Shown here piece by piece: positions 15,755-24,029 of a stretch of DNA of 26,469 nt. The notes under the pieces were generated by a model, which worked only from the letters and a program-made list of their open reading frames with translations, did no database searches and was not told where the DNA came from. Source of the stretch: Myxococcales bacterium UBA1203. GTDB lineage: Bacteria; Myxococcota; Myxococcia; Myxococcales; UBA5297. Position numbers and translations under genes: made by a program. The stretch is from assembly GCA_002309695.1 (NCBI GenBank), contig DBXV01000019.1:1-26469 (forward strand), written 5' to 3'. Position 1 is the first letter of the stretch; every line of letters begins with the position of its first letter.

Positions 15755-16635
15755 TATTTCTCTGCTTTCGGAGCAGCCCTCAGCGAAGACAGCCTGCCCA
15801 GAACAAACGCCGCGAGCGCGGCAGCCATCGCCACCGCAGCCGCGCCGATAGCACCGGCCGCCATGGCGCTGCCGAAGGCGTCGTATTCAGCAAAGGGCGC
15901 GCGCACGAAATTGGGCGCATTCGGCAAAAGTCCCGCACCGGCCATGGTCCACTCAAAAGCGTCCGGGAATGACGAAGCGAGCGGGCACAGGGCGACGCTC
16001 AGAAGAAGCATGGCGGCCAGGGCAATCTGATGGCGGCGCTCATCGTCCTGAAGCGCCTTCGCCAGCGCGAAAGTGACCAGCCCTTCGACGCAGGCGAGCA
16101 CCGCATGGATGCCCACCAGCGTCCCGTAAACGCCGAGATTTCCCTTTCCGGAGAGCGCCAGCTCAACGGACAGGGCGCACGCGGCCAGGAACACCGATGC
16201 AGCGGCGGCAATTCCCCAGCGCACCGCCGGGCCCTCGCTCCAGCGCCTGCCCAGAAGGCGGAAAACGAGTCCAGAGACGCCAGCGCCGATGATGCCCATG
16301 TTCAGAATGTTGGCGCCCAGCATGGTCACGCCGCCATCGGCGAAGAGCAGCGCCTGAGTGGTCAGCACCAGCGCCATGGCCAGAATGCCCGCGGGCACTC
16401 CCAGGAGAAACGCCGCCAGCGCACCGCCCACCAGGTGTCCGGAAATGCCGTTCCACACGGGGTAATTCAGCATCTGGATGCCGAAAATCGCGGCGCTGGC
16501 CAGGGCGAACCTGCCCACGGAGGGCCGATTCTCGGATTTGACGACAAGAACGGCCGCGGCAGCCGCAGTTGCAGCCGAGACAGCGATGGTGACGGGGCAG
16601 ACGGCGCCATCCAGCATTTCAGCGGGGACGTGCAT
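15754..16635 (-). CDS. cbiM: CbiM/NikM-type metal-uptake membrane protein with PDGLE-like C-terminus
   Basis: The product is 293 aa and is the substrate-specific membrane component of an energy-coupling-factor transporter for Ni2+ or Co2+. It begins Met-His-Val; in this family the N-terminal Met1-His2 helps to coordinate the metal, which supports ATG 16635 (AAAGGAA 9 bases upstream) over the longer open frame. Other family features are SGHLVGG (65-71), FADGG and GANILNMG (98-114). The C-terminal part (about 205-285) carries SSFPDAFEWTMAG, matching the PDGLE/CbiN-like partner domain, so the M and N components are fused. Overlap with larB suggests nickel as the substrate; cobalt cannot be excluded. 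The ATPase (CbiO/NikO) and Q-type subunits are not in this window. Only 67 bases separate the start from the upstream terminator, so its promoter is either very short or overlaps that hairpin. Confidence 0.9.
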   Translation of the reverse strand: MHVPAEMLDGAVCPVTIAVSAATAAAAAVLVVKSENRPSVGRFALASAAIFGIQMLNYPVWNGISGHLVGGALAAFLLGVPAGILAMALVLTTQALLFADGGVTMLGANILNMGIIGAGVSGLVFRLLGRRWSEGPAVRWGIAAAASVFLAACALSVELALSGKGNLGVYGTLVGIHAVLACVEGLVTFALAKALQDDERRHQIALAAMLLLSVALCPLASSFPDAFEWTMAGAGLLPNAPNFVRAPFAEYDAFGSAMAAGAIGAAAVAMAAALAAFVLGRLSSLRAAPKAEK

Positions 16636-16702
16636 GGGAAAACGTTCCTTTCTTCTCTTCCCGGCGCGCTTCCGGGCAGCCCAAAGCTCCACGGGGCTCA
16701 AT

Positions 16703-16734
16703 AAAAAACCAGCCGGACCTTCTGCGGGTCCGGC
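16703..16734 (-). terminator. Rho-independent terminator of the redox operon
   Basis: An 8-bp perfect stem (GCCGGACC 16712-16719, GGTCCGGC 16727-16734) has a 7-base loop and on the minus strand is followed by GG and six T (16708-16703). It lies 40 bases after the stop of the 153-aa gene and just upstream of the cbiM-larB pair, separating the two transcription units. Confidence 0.85.
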
Positions 16735-16773
16735 CGGCTTGCTTCATCAATCAGCGCTCTGGAAGCGCATCTC

Positions 16774-17235
16774 TCAGATGCGCTCGTACTCCATGAATCC
16801 ATCCATGCTCAGCGTTCCGTCTTTGGTGCTGACCTTGCGCCAGGCGCCCGACTCCCCGGTGAATGCGTTGTAGTCAGTCTCACATCCCAGATCCATCCAG
16901 ACGTCCTCGCCGCGCAGCTCCCAGTGATTGCCCTTCTCCAGCATGTACCGCTTGCCGTCGTGCAGGACGGGCTCAATGCCTTCCGACTTGAGCATCTCGT
17001 CGCTCACATCATCGGGCAGCGGCATCAGGCAGCGGGTGGTCCCGTCGGCCATAACCTCCATGAGGGCGCCGGCCATCATGTGGACATGCCAGCTCTCCTT
17101 CTTGAAGTCCTCGTCGTTGGGATCCAGCTGCGACAGGGAGATTTTCACGTATTCGTCCACCGGCAGCATGGCCACCCCGCGGTCCTCAACGAATGTGGCA
17201 ATCTTCTTCACCTTCCAATTTCCAACAGGGTTCAT
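16774..17235 (-). CDS. Small conserved-looking cytoplasmic protein, function unknown
   Basis: I cannot assign a function to this 153-aa protein. It has no signal peptide or membrane segment and is acidic. It begins with a VGNWKVKKI strand and ends with a GTLSMDGFMEYERI strand; the alternating short beta segments in between suggest a small lipocalin-like barrel. From memory, small hypothetical proteins with a similar 'GxWKVK...DGxxxM' layout occur in gut Firmicutes, but I cannot check this. AAGGAG lies 7 bases before the ATG, so the start is secure. It sits 103 bases after the NapH/NapG-like gene on the same strand and before a terminator, so it may be the last gene of the aldo/keto reductase operon. 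Confidence 0.78.
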   Translation of the reverse strand: MNPVGNWKVKKIATFVEDRGVAMLPVDEYVKISLSQLDPNDEDFKKESWHVHMMAGALMEVMADGTTRCLMPLPDDVSDEMLKSEGIEPVLHDGKRYMLEKGNHWELRGEDVWMDLGCETDYNAFTGESGAWRKVSTKDGTLSMDGFMEYERI

Positions 17236-17338
17236 TGGTTCGCTCCTTCAAAAGCCGACGCGGGGAATCCGCATCGAAAATTCGGCGATGCCGCCGATGT
17301 GAAACAGCTCGTGGACGCGCGGGCGTGACGCGCGCCGG

Positions 17339-19018
17339 CTAAATGGCTCTGTGGACCTCGTGTCCCTCCACGTGAATCGCACTGACGGGCCGCACCGGGC
17401 AGAGATACTCGCAGGCGCCGCAGCCGATGCACCGCTCCGTGTCAACCATGGGAATTTTGGGAGAAGAGGCGTCGGCCGCGTCCAAGGGCGCCATGAGGAT
17501 GGCCCCCGCCGGGCAGTGGCGCGCGCAGTTGCCGCAGGCAATGCCGCCCTGAGCGGGAAGGCAGAGCGCCTGATTCCAGACGGCGTGACCGATCTGAATG
17601 GAGGACTTTTCGGCGCGGCGGATGGGACGGATGGCCCCGGTCGGACAGAGACTGGAGCACGTGGTGCACTCCGGACGGCAGCGGCCGTTCTCAAAGGTCA
17701 GCTCCGGCTGCATCCAGCGCTTCAAATCCCTGGAAGGGCGAAGAACGTCGTTGGGACAGTTCACCACGCACAGCTGGCAGCCGGTGCATCGGCGGGCGAG
17801 ATTGGCGGCGCTCATGGCTCCCGGAGGCACAATGGGCGTCCCGCGCTGAGGAGAATGTCGTTCCTGAAGAGGCGCCAGGCCTCCATCTGCGTCCTTGGCA
17901 GCAGCATCTCCCGCCGCAAGGGCAGCCCCCACTCCGGACAGAGCCGCAGCGACAAACGCGCGCCGGGAGGCATCCGCGGGAACTTTTTCTGAATCGCTGT
18001 TTCTCCCGTCATTCACGCCGCCGGACGCTGACACAGGCTTTGCCGGCGGCGCGGCAGAAGAGGCCTCCTCAGACGGTTTTTGGGAAGCTGACGAAGCAGC
18101 GCCCGAAGCATCTGGCCGCAAAGGTCCCGCGCCGAAGTGAATGGCCCCTTTTCGACATACGGGCAGGCAGGCCATGCAGTCCACGCAGCGCCCCGCGTCC
18201 ACTGTCCCGTTCTGCGCGTCGATGCAGGAGGCGCCGCAGGCCCTTTCGCAGAGGCCGCACTTCACGCATGCCGACGCGTCAATCCGCGGACGCAGGACGG
18301 CAAAGCGGGAGACAAGTCCCAGGAGCGTCCCCACGGGGCAAATCGAATTGCACCAGAGCCTGCCGCTCCTCCAGGCGAGCACGGAGACGGCCAGCACGAC
18401 GACTGCGGCCGATGCCAGAGCGCCCAGCCCCTTCTGCGCAATGTCCACAGCGGCAAAGGCGTAGCTGTCCACGCGCTCGGAGGCAGCCGCCAGTCCGTTG
18501 TTTCCCAGACGCCAGAAGGGCGACAGCACGTGAGCCGAAAAGCGCCCCCAGACGCTGTAAGGGTCCACGAAGGCCGCCAGCGAGCTCAGTCCCAGGAGAA
18601 GCAGCAGAACGAACGCGGCCAGAACGGCCAGCCGCAGCCGCCAGAGAGGCGGGGCATGGGCAAAGCGCTGCTTTCGGAAGCGGCCCGCCGTCGCCGACAC
18701 GAGGTCCTGCCAGATGCCCAGAGGACAGACGACTGAGCAGTAGGCGCGTCCGGCGATGAAGGTGACGAGCAGAACGGCCGCCACGGTCAGCAGCGACAGA
18801 GACAAAATCGCCGGCACGAACTGAATGCGAGCCAGCCAGTTCAAAAAGCGCCCGGCGGCACCGGACACGTCCACAAACAGAAACGTGGTCAGTGCCAGAG
18901 AGGCGGCTGCCACAAAAATCCGAACCCGGCGAAGCACCTGAGCGCCCTTCATCCCGACGCGCTTTTCCGCAGGAGCAGCGGGCCTGCCGTCCGGACTCTT
19001 TTCCATCGCATCCGGCAT
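17339..19018 (-). CDS. Fused NapH/NapG-like membrane polyferredoxin
   Basis: This 559-aa protein joins two electron-transfer modules. Residues 1-292 resemble NapH/MauN-type membrane subunits: transmembrane helices around 33-52, 70-90, 129-150 and 198-216, the two paired motifs CSVVCPLG (94-101) and CNSICPVG (223-230), and a ferredoxin domain (Cys251-Cys288). After a Ser/Ala-rich linker (300-350) comes SRRAF plus a hydrophobic stretch (351-370), like a Tat signal, and then a NapG-like ferredoxin (about 411-542). Its cysteine clusters are CTGCQLCVVNC, C-xxx-CTTCSSLC, CGNCARHC and CIGCGACEYLC. NapG/NapH pass electrons from quinol to periplasmic reductases. The start lies 3 bases after the reductase stop with GGGAGGG at 7 bases, so the two are co-expressed and probably partners. 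The natural acceptor is unknown. Confidence 0.88.
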   Translation of the reverse strand: MPDAMEKSPDGRPAAPAEKRVGMKGAQVLRRVRIFVAAASLALTTFLFVDVSGAAGRFLNWLARIQFVPAILSLSLLTVAAVLLVTFIAGRAYCSVVCPLGIWQDLVSATAGRFRKQRFAHAPPLWRLRLAVLAAFVLLLLLGLSSLAAFVDPYSVWGRFSAHVLSPFWRLGNNGLAAASERVDSYAFAAVDIAQKGLGALASAAVVVLAVSVLAWRSGRLWCNSICPVGTLLGLVSRFAVLRPRIDASACVKCGLCERACGASCIDAQNGTVDAGRCVDCMACLPVCRKGAIHFGAGPLRPDASGAASSASQKPSEEASSAAPPAKPVSASGGVNDGRNSDSEKVPADASRRAFVAAALSGVGAALAAGDAAAKDADGGLAPLQERHSPQRGTPIVPPGAMSAANLARRCTGCQLCVVNCPNDVLRPSRDLKRWMQPELTFENGRCRPECTTCSSLCPTGAIRPIRRAEKSSIQIGHAVWNQALCLPAQGGIACGNCARHCPAGAILMAPLDAADASSPKIPMVDTERCIGCGACEYLCPVRPVSAIHVEGHEVHRAI

Positions 19019-19021
19019 GGT

Positions 19022-20422
19022 CTAGCCCTCCCTGGGAAAAGTGGTCTTCAGCATCTCTGCGTAGCGGTCGATGCGCCGCATCTGGTCAGGGATGTCGATC
19101 CGCTGCGGACAGTGTCCGACGCACTCACCGCATCCCACGCAGCGGTCGGCCTGACGCAGCTTCGGCACTGCCCGGTCGTAACCCACCAGAAATGCCCGCC
19201 GCGCCTCCCGATAGTTGGCGTCCGTGACGCTGTCTGCGTAGCGGCCCTCGTTCAGGCACTTGTTGTAGTGAGTGAAGATGGCGGGGATGTCCAACCCATA
19301 GGGACAGGGCATGCAGTATTGGCACGTGTTGCAGGGCACCAGCGGGAAATCGAGGATGGTCTGAGCGGCCTCCTCCAGCGCATCCAGCTCGGCTTTTCCC
19401 AGGGGCTTCAGCGGTGAAAACGTCCGCAGATTTTCCTGAAGATGCTCCATGTAGGTCATGCCGCTGAGCACCGTCAGCACGCCCGGGCGCGTTCCGGCGA
19501 AACGGAAGGCCCACGAGGCAATGCTCGCCATGGGGTCGAGGCGCTTGAGCTGCTCGATGGCTCGAAAATTCAGGGAAGCCAGCCTGCCCCCCAGAAGCGG
19601 CTCCATGATGATGGCGGGAATGCCGCGTCTGGACAGCTCGCCATAGAGATATTCCGCGTTGGTGTTCCGGGCGTTGACCTCTTTGGCGTGCCGCCAGTCC
19701 ACGTAATTGAGCTGAATCTGCACGAAGTCCCATTTCAGCTCGCGTTTGTCGTGGCGCTCCAGCAGGTGGTCAAAGACGGCGATGTCCCCATGGTACGAAA
19801 ATCCCAGATTGCGGATGCGTCCCTTCGAGCGCTCCTCCAGCAGGAAATCCAGCATCCCGTTGTCAAGGTAGCGCCCTTTCAGCGTCTCCATGCCGCCCTT
19901 CTCGCCCATGCCCACAGCGTGAAGCAGCATGTAGTCGATGACGTCCGTCCGCAGCTCCCGGAAGGAATTTTCGTAGATGGCCATGGACGCTTCGCGCGGC
20001 CATTTGTCGGGAGACTGATTGGAGAGCTTGGTGGCGATGAAGTAGCTGTCCCGGGGATGGCGTGAGAGGGCAATGCCCACGGCGTGCTCCGAACGTCCCC
20101 GGCAGTAAACGGGAGAGGTGTCGAAGTAGTTCACGCCGTGCGCCAAGGCGAAGTCCACCTGAGCATTGACCGCCTCCTGGTCGATGGCCGCGTCACCGCT
20201 GCGCGCGCTTCCGCCCGACACAGTGGGCAGCCGCATGCACCCGAAGCCCAGAAGCGACACCTTGTCCCCTGTCGTGGGATTCGTGCGGAAGGTCATGCTT
20301 TCCCGCCCGGAGGAAAGGCCGTCAGCTGAGGCCGGTGCCTCATCCCCTTTCTTGCTGCATCCCCCCAAAGCCAGAGCGGCGCCGGCGCTGAGGATTTTCA
20401 GAAACTCCCGACGAGTGGCCAT
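19022..20422 (-). CDS. Tat-exported Fe-S aldo/keto reductase lipoprotein
   Basis: The product is 466 aa. The N-terminus carries a near-perfect twin-arginine motif (TRREFLK, residues 3-9) followed by lipobox LGGC (Cys22), predicting export of the folded protein and lipid anchoring. Residues about 44-340 form an aldo/keto reductase barrel with the catalytic tetrad visible: Asp101 and Tyr106 (FDTSPVY), Lys132 (ATKLS) and His168 (MLLHAVG). The C-terminus adds two iron-sulfur motifs: CNTCQYCMPC (364-373) and CVGCGECVGHCP (428-439). Fe-S extended aldo/keto reductases of this type occur in anaerobes. Because NADPH is not available outside the cytoplasm, electrons probably come through the clusters from the coupled NapH/NapG-like protein. 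AGGAGG lies 6 bases before the ATG. The substrate is unknown. Confidence 0.9.
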   Translation of the reverse strand: MATRREFLKILSAGAALALGGCSKKGDEAPASADGLSSGRESMTFRTNPTTGDKVSLLGFGCMRLPTVSGGSARSGDAAIDQEAVNAQVDFALAHGVNYFDTSPVYCRGRSEHAVGIALSRHPRDSYFIATKLSNQSPDKWPREASMAIYENSFRELRTDVIDYMLLHAVGMGEKGGMETLKGRYLDNGMLDFLLEERSKGRIRNLGFSYHGDIAVFDHLLERHDKRELKWDFVQIQLNYVDWRHAKEVNARNTNAEYLYGELSRRGIPAIIMEPLLGGRLASLNFRAIEQLKRLDPMASIASWAFRFAGTRPGVLTVLSGMTYMEHLQENLRTFSPLKPLGKAELDALEEAAQTILDFPLVPCNTCQYCMPCPYGLDIPAIFTHYNKCLNEGRYADSVTDANYREARRAFLVGYDRAVPKLRQADRCVGCGECVGHCPQRIDIPDQMRRIDRYAEMLKTTFPREG

Positions 20423-20578
20423 GAAAAACCTCCTGAGGCGTCACGATGGGCAGACGATCATCAAGTCTCCCGGCAGTTCACGGCAGGCATTCCGGCGTCC
20501 TCACCTTTCGGCCGGCGCGGAAATCAGCGCGCAGTCATCCCCCCATCGGAGGGAGGCTCCGAATGTCCCGACGGAAGC

Positions 20579-21115
20579 TCACTTGATGAGCGGCGAGCAG
20601 GAATAGGCCGGGTCCAGCTGATTCACCTTCAGCGACAGCGCCTTGTTGTCCCCCTTGGCGACCTTCTCGTAGATGCTGCTGCCGTTGGCGATGACCTGCA
20701 GTGAACCGTCATCCGCGGTCCCGATAATTTCGCAGATGAACAGGTAGTTCGTCCCCGTCTCGACCTTGAGCTTGATGCTGACGCCCGACTCCAGCTCTTC
20801 AGGGGAAATATCCTTGGCCAGGGCACGCTTGAGCTCGCCGCCGGACGAAATTTTCACCAGGTCGCTCTTCTTGAAGGCTGTCCCCAGATTGTCGTTCTGG
20901 CAGGCCGACAAAAGCCTCGATGAGTCGCGGCCGGACGCGCCGGAGAGGACGACGAACTGAATCTTACTCACGCGGCTGTCGAGCAGCGCTCTGGGGATAA
21001 TCAGGCTGCCGCTCACGTCACCCTGCGAGTCATCGTCAAATTCCCCGCCGCAGGCGGCGAGCATCATGGCGGACGCCAGGGCGACCGCAGAAACCGCGTT
21101 GAACCGTTTCTTCAT
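20579..21115 (-). CDS. Small lipoprotein of unknown function
   Basis: The product is 178 aa. It has a classical lipoprotein signal: MKKR, a hydrophobic core, lipobox LAAC with Cys22, then an acidic stretch (GEFDDDSQGD). The remainder is predicted to be a single beta-rich domain (about 34-178), with strands such as SKIQFVVLSG, VSIKLKVETGTNYLFICEI and ALSLKVNQLD, in the manner of small myxobacterial surface lipoproteins. Two cysteines (in SACQN and YSCSP) could form a disulfide. I placed the start at ATG 21115, with AGGAG about 8 bases upstream; the open frame upstream of it is Arg/Pro-rich and not protein-like. It follows the TPR/TM gene by 64 bases on the same strand and may be co-transcribed. 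It has no recognised family. Confidence 0.8.
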   Translation of the reverse strand: MKKRFNAVSAVALASAMMLAACGGEFDDDSQGDVSGSLIIPRALLDSRVSKIQFVVLSGASGRDSSRLLSACQNDNLGTAFKKSDLVKISSGGELKRALAKDISPEELESGVSIKLKVETGTNYLFICEIIGTADDGSLQVIANGSSIYEKVAKGDNKALSLKVNQLDPAYSCSPLIK

Positions 21116-21179
21116 AGAAAACTCCTGAGAAGCGCCGCGCGGACAGAGGTTCGGAATCGTTCCGCATTCAGAAAAGCGC

Positions 21180-22094
21180 TCATTCCAGCGTGACAGTGAC
21201 GGGGACCGAGCCCGTCTGACTGGATGTCGCGTAGAGGATTCCGCCCGTAACGGCGCCCGCGACGACGACTCCGACGATGGTCCACACCCACCACTTTTTG
21301 TACCAGGGCGACCCTTGGGAAACGGCCGCGCCCTCCGGTGCTCCGGCGGCGGCAAAGGGAACAGCCAGAGGCGCGTCGCGCTTTCCGGCGATGGCGAGGA
21401 GCGAACCGGCAGGTCCCTGAACCTCGATGAAATACTCCAGCGCCTTGCCTGAAACATCGTCCTCGCTCTGTGAACCGAGGCTCAGCGCGGGAACAAGCGC
21501 AGCCCAGCGCCCGGGATCATCCGTCTCCATGAAACGCGTCGAGCTGTAATTCCGCTCGCCGTCACGCCGGTAAAACAGCTTGGCGGTGATTCCTTCGGGC
21601 GGTGATTCCAGCTCAATCTCGACGCGAATGGGCTCTCCGGGAACCGCAGGGGCTGGCCGCGGATGCCGCAGGCGGAGCTTGGAGGAAATTTTCGCTGCCA
21701 TCTCCTCACGGGCTTCTTCAAAGAGTGCCTTCACCTTGGGGCTCTCGTCCTTTTGCAGCCGATAGTTCGGCGCCACCTTCAGGAGCGAGCGAAAGGAGTC
21801 CTGAGCCTCCGCCTCTTCACCGAGATAAAGATGCAGCAGCCCCTGGAGCTCATAGAGGCGCCCCTTCATCTCCGCAGAGAGATTCGGCCGTTTCAGCTCT
21901 CCGTTGACCAGCTCAAGCGCCTGCTCGAACTCGGCCTCATCCATGAACGACTCGATCCGCTGCAGCTCCGGGGATGAGGACTGCTCCGCCAGCGCCATTC
22001 CGGAGGGAATGCACAGCGCGAGCGCCAGGCTGACCAGCATGGCGAGCATCCAAAGATGGGGTGTGCCTTCAATGATTCGTGTTTGAACGGACAT
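21180..22094 (-). CDS. Envelope protein with TPR-like region and C-terminal membrane helix
   Basis: The product is 304 aa. A signal peptide (cleavage after SGMALA, about residue 36) is followed by a helical repeat region (about 42-135) with TPR-like spacing (FEQALELVNGEL, GRLYELQGLLHLYLGEEAEAQ). Next comes a beta-sandwich-like segment (about 145-245; VRVEIELESPPEG-type strands). A WYKKWWVW motif leads into a single transmembrane helix (about 268-289), leaving a short C-terminal tail. This 'TPR then KKWWxW-TM' layout is common in myxobacterial envelope proteins, where the function is usually unknown. I chose ATG 22094 over an upstream TTG because GAGGCG precedes it and the signal peptide then has normal length. 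Nearest neighbours on the strand are the small lipoprotein (downstream, 64 bp) and nadB (upstream, 97 bp). Confidence 0.82.
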   Translation of the reverse strand: MSVQTRIIEGTPHLWMLAMLVSLALALCIPSGMALAEQSSSPELQRIESFMDEAEFEQALELVNGELKRPNLSAEMKGRLYELQGLLHLYLGEEAEAQDSFRSLLKVAPNYRLQKDESPKVKALFEEAREEMAAKISSKLRLRHPRPAPAVPGEPIRVEIELESPPEGITAKLFYRRDGERNYSSTRFMETDDPGRWAALVPALSLGSQSEDDVSGKALEYFIEVQGPAGSLLAIAGKRDAPLAVPFAAAGAPEGAAVSQGSPWYKKWWVWTIVGVVVAGAVTGGILYATSSQTGSVPVTVTLE

Positions 22095-22191
22095 CTGGCG
22101 CCTCGTTGTGCTGCCTGCCGGCAAATCCGGAGACGAACTGAAACATCAAAACATGATTGCCTGCCGCCGCAAGCGGCTCTCCCGTCAAAAG

Positions 22192-23796
22192 TCAGAGAGG
22201 ACGCTCCAAATCGCCCCGCGTCAGCAGTGTATCGTGACGGCAGGCCTCGGACTTGTCGGGATGTTCCAGCGTGTAGTGCAGGCCCCGGCTCTCCCTGCGG
22301 CGCAGTGCCGACTCGACAATCAGCATGGCCGTGTCGGCGATGTTCCGGAGCTCCACCACGTCGCGGGTCACGTTGTAGCGCCAGTAGTACTCGCGGATTT
22401 CCTCGCGCAGCATGGCGAGGCGCCGCTCGGCCCTCCTGAGGCGCTTGTCCGTGCGCACGATGCCCACGTAGTTCCACATGAGGCGGCGAATCTCTTCCCA
22501 GTTGTGCGAGACGAGCACGCTCTCGTCCGAGGGCACGGCCTCGCCCGGATCCCAGACGGGCGGCACGACATCCATGGGCGTGTCCAGGAGGGTCGAAGCC
22601 CTGAGAGCTGCCCTGTGCCCGAACACCGTCCCTTCGAGGAGCGAATTGGAGGCAAGGCGGTTCGCGCCGTGAAGTCCCGTGCAGGCGCACTCGCCGACGG
22701 CAAACAGGTTGGGAATCGTCGTCTGGCCGTCCAGGTCAACGTCCACGCCGCCGCACTGATAATGAGCTGCGGGCACCACCGGGATGGGCTGTCGGGTGAG
22801 GTCAATGCCGAACGATTTGCAGGTCGCGTAGATGTGGGGAAAGCGCTCGATGAGGTAGGCGGGCGCCAGGTGCGTCATGTCGAGAAAGACGCAGGGCTCG
22901 CCGGAGCGCTTGAGCTCGCTGTCGATGGCGCGGGCCACCACGTCGCGGGGCGCGAGATCGGCCATCGGGTGACAGCGCTTCATAAAAGCCTCGCCGCTCT
23001 TGAGGCGCAGGATGCCCCCCTCGCCGCGCAGCGATTCGCTGATGAGAAAGCTCTTGGCGTGCGGGTGGTAGAGGCAGGTCGGATGAAACTGGTAAAATTC
23101 CATGTTGGCGATGCGCGCACCCGCCCGATAGGCCATCGCCACGCCGTCGCCCGTCGCCGTGTCCGGATTGGACGTGTAGAGGTAAACCTTGCCCGCACCG
23201 CCCGTGGCCAGAACCGTCACCTTGGCGAGAAACGTCTCAATCTCGCCCGTGGGCATGAGGAAATAGGCACCGAGACAGCGGTTTTGCGCATGGAGTGACG
23301 CCCGAGCCGCCTTTTCCAGCGTGATGAGCTCCACCGCCGTGCATTCCGGGAAAAAGGTGATGTTCGGCGACGCCTCACACGAGGCGATGAGGGCCCGCTC
23401 AATCTCGGCGCCCGTCAGATCTGCCGCGTGGGCGATGCGCCGCTTTTTGTGCCCGCCCTCGCGCGTCAGGTCGATGGAACCGTCCGGCCTGTGCGTGAAC
23501 TGAACGCCGCAGGCGACGAGCTCCCGCAGTCTTTCAGGACCCTCGCGGACGCAGACTTCCACAGCCTCGCGCCGGCAGAGCCCCGCGCCGGCCGTCAGCG
23601 TGTCCTCGATGTGCTCCTCAAAGCTGTCATCCGCGGACTGAACGGCGGCGATGCCGCCCTGGGCATAGCGCGTGGCGCCTTCGTTTCTGGCTCTCTTGGT
23701 CACGACGGCCACCGTGCCATGCCGCGCCGCTTTCAGAGCAAATGAGAGCCCCCCCACGCCGCCGCCAATCACCAGAAAATCGAAATTTTGGCTCAT
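22192..23796 (-). CDS. nadB: L-aspartate oxidase
   Basis: The product is 534 aa, close to the 540 aa of the E. coli enzyme. NadB is a cytoplasmic FAD enzyme that oxidises L-aspartate to iminoaspartate, which NadA turns into quinolinate for NAD synthesis; fumarate can replace oxygen as electron acceptor under anaerobic conditions. The sequence shows the FAD-binding GGGVGG (11-16), YAQGGIAAV (44-52), RRIAHAADLTG (which distinguishes NadB from succinate dehydrogenase/fumarate reductase flavoproteins), EFYQFHPT, SESLRGEGG, HYQCGGV and GANRLASNSLLEG, followed by the helical C-terminal domain. GAGGAA precedes ATG 23796. nadA and nadC are not in the window, so the gene is separated from the rest of its pathway here. 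It may share a transcript with the TPR and lipoprotein genes downstream, but this is only inferred from direction and spacing. Confidence 0.95.
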   Translation of the reverse strand: MSQNFDFLVIGGGVGGLSFALKAARHGTVAVVTKRARNEGATRYAQGGIAAVQSADDSFEEHIEDTLTAGAGLCRREAVEVCVREGPERLRELVACGVQFTHRPDGSIDLTREGGHKKRRIAHAADLTGAEIERALIASCEASPNITFFPECTAVELITLEKAARASLHAQNRCLGAYFLMPTGEIETFLAKVTVLATGGAGKVYLYTSNPDTATGDGVAMAYRAGARIANMEFYQFHPTCLYHPHAKSFLISESLRGEGGILRLKSGEAFMKRCHPMADLAPRDVVARAIDSELKRSGEPCVFLDMTHLAPAYLIERFPHIYATCKSFGIDLTRQPIPVVPAAHYQCGGVDVDLDGQTTIPNLFAVGECACTGLHGANRLASNSLLEGTVFGHRAALRASTLLDTPMDVVPPVWDPGEAVPSDESVLVSHNWEEIRRLMWNYVGIVRTDKRLRRAERRLAMLREEIREYYWRYNVTRDVVELRNIADTAMLIVESALRRRESRGLHYTLEHPDKSEACRHDTLLTRGDLERPL

Positions 23797-24029
23797 TGAT
23801 TCCTCGTTCCCCTCGTTCCCCTGAAAGGCGGGCGCCCTATGAGCGCGGCCAAATTCCGAGGCAAACAAAAAGTGAGGAACAGTGCGCCTCCTGAACGAGA
23901 AGCAGACGGCCGCGCGGTGCCGTGGACATTCCAGATTCCCGTGCTAGCGCCGCCGCCGGGAAGCCGCCCGATTTCCGGACGCGCGCCGCCCCATGAACCA
24001 GCGCCTTCAGCCCTCGAAACAGGAACGGA

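Noticed and set aside
20528..20560. Inverted repeat TCGGAG-N5-CTCCGA considered as a terminator for the small lipoprotein gene
   Set aside because: The stem is short and no T-run follows on the minus strand.
22108..23298. Plus-strand 396-codon frame opposite nadB
   Set aside because: nadB motifs are complete on the minus strand; the antisense frame has no domain or convincing ribosome site.
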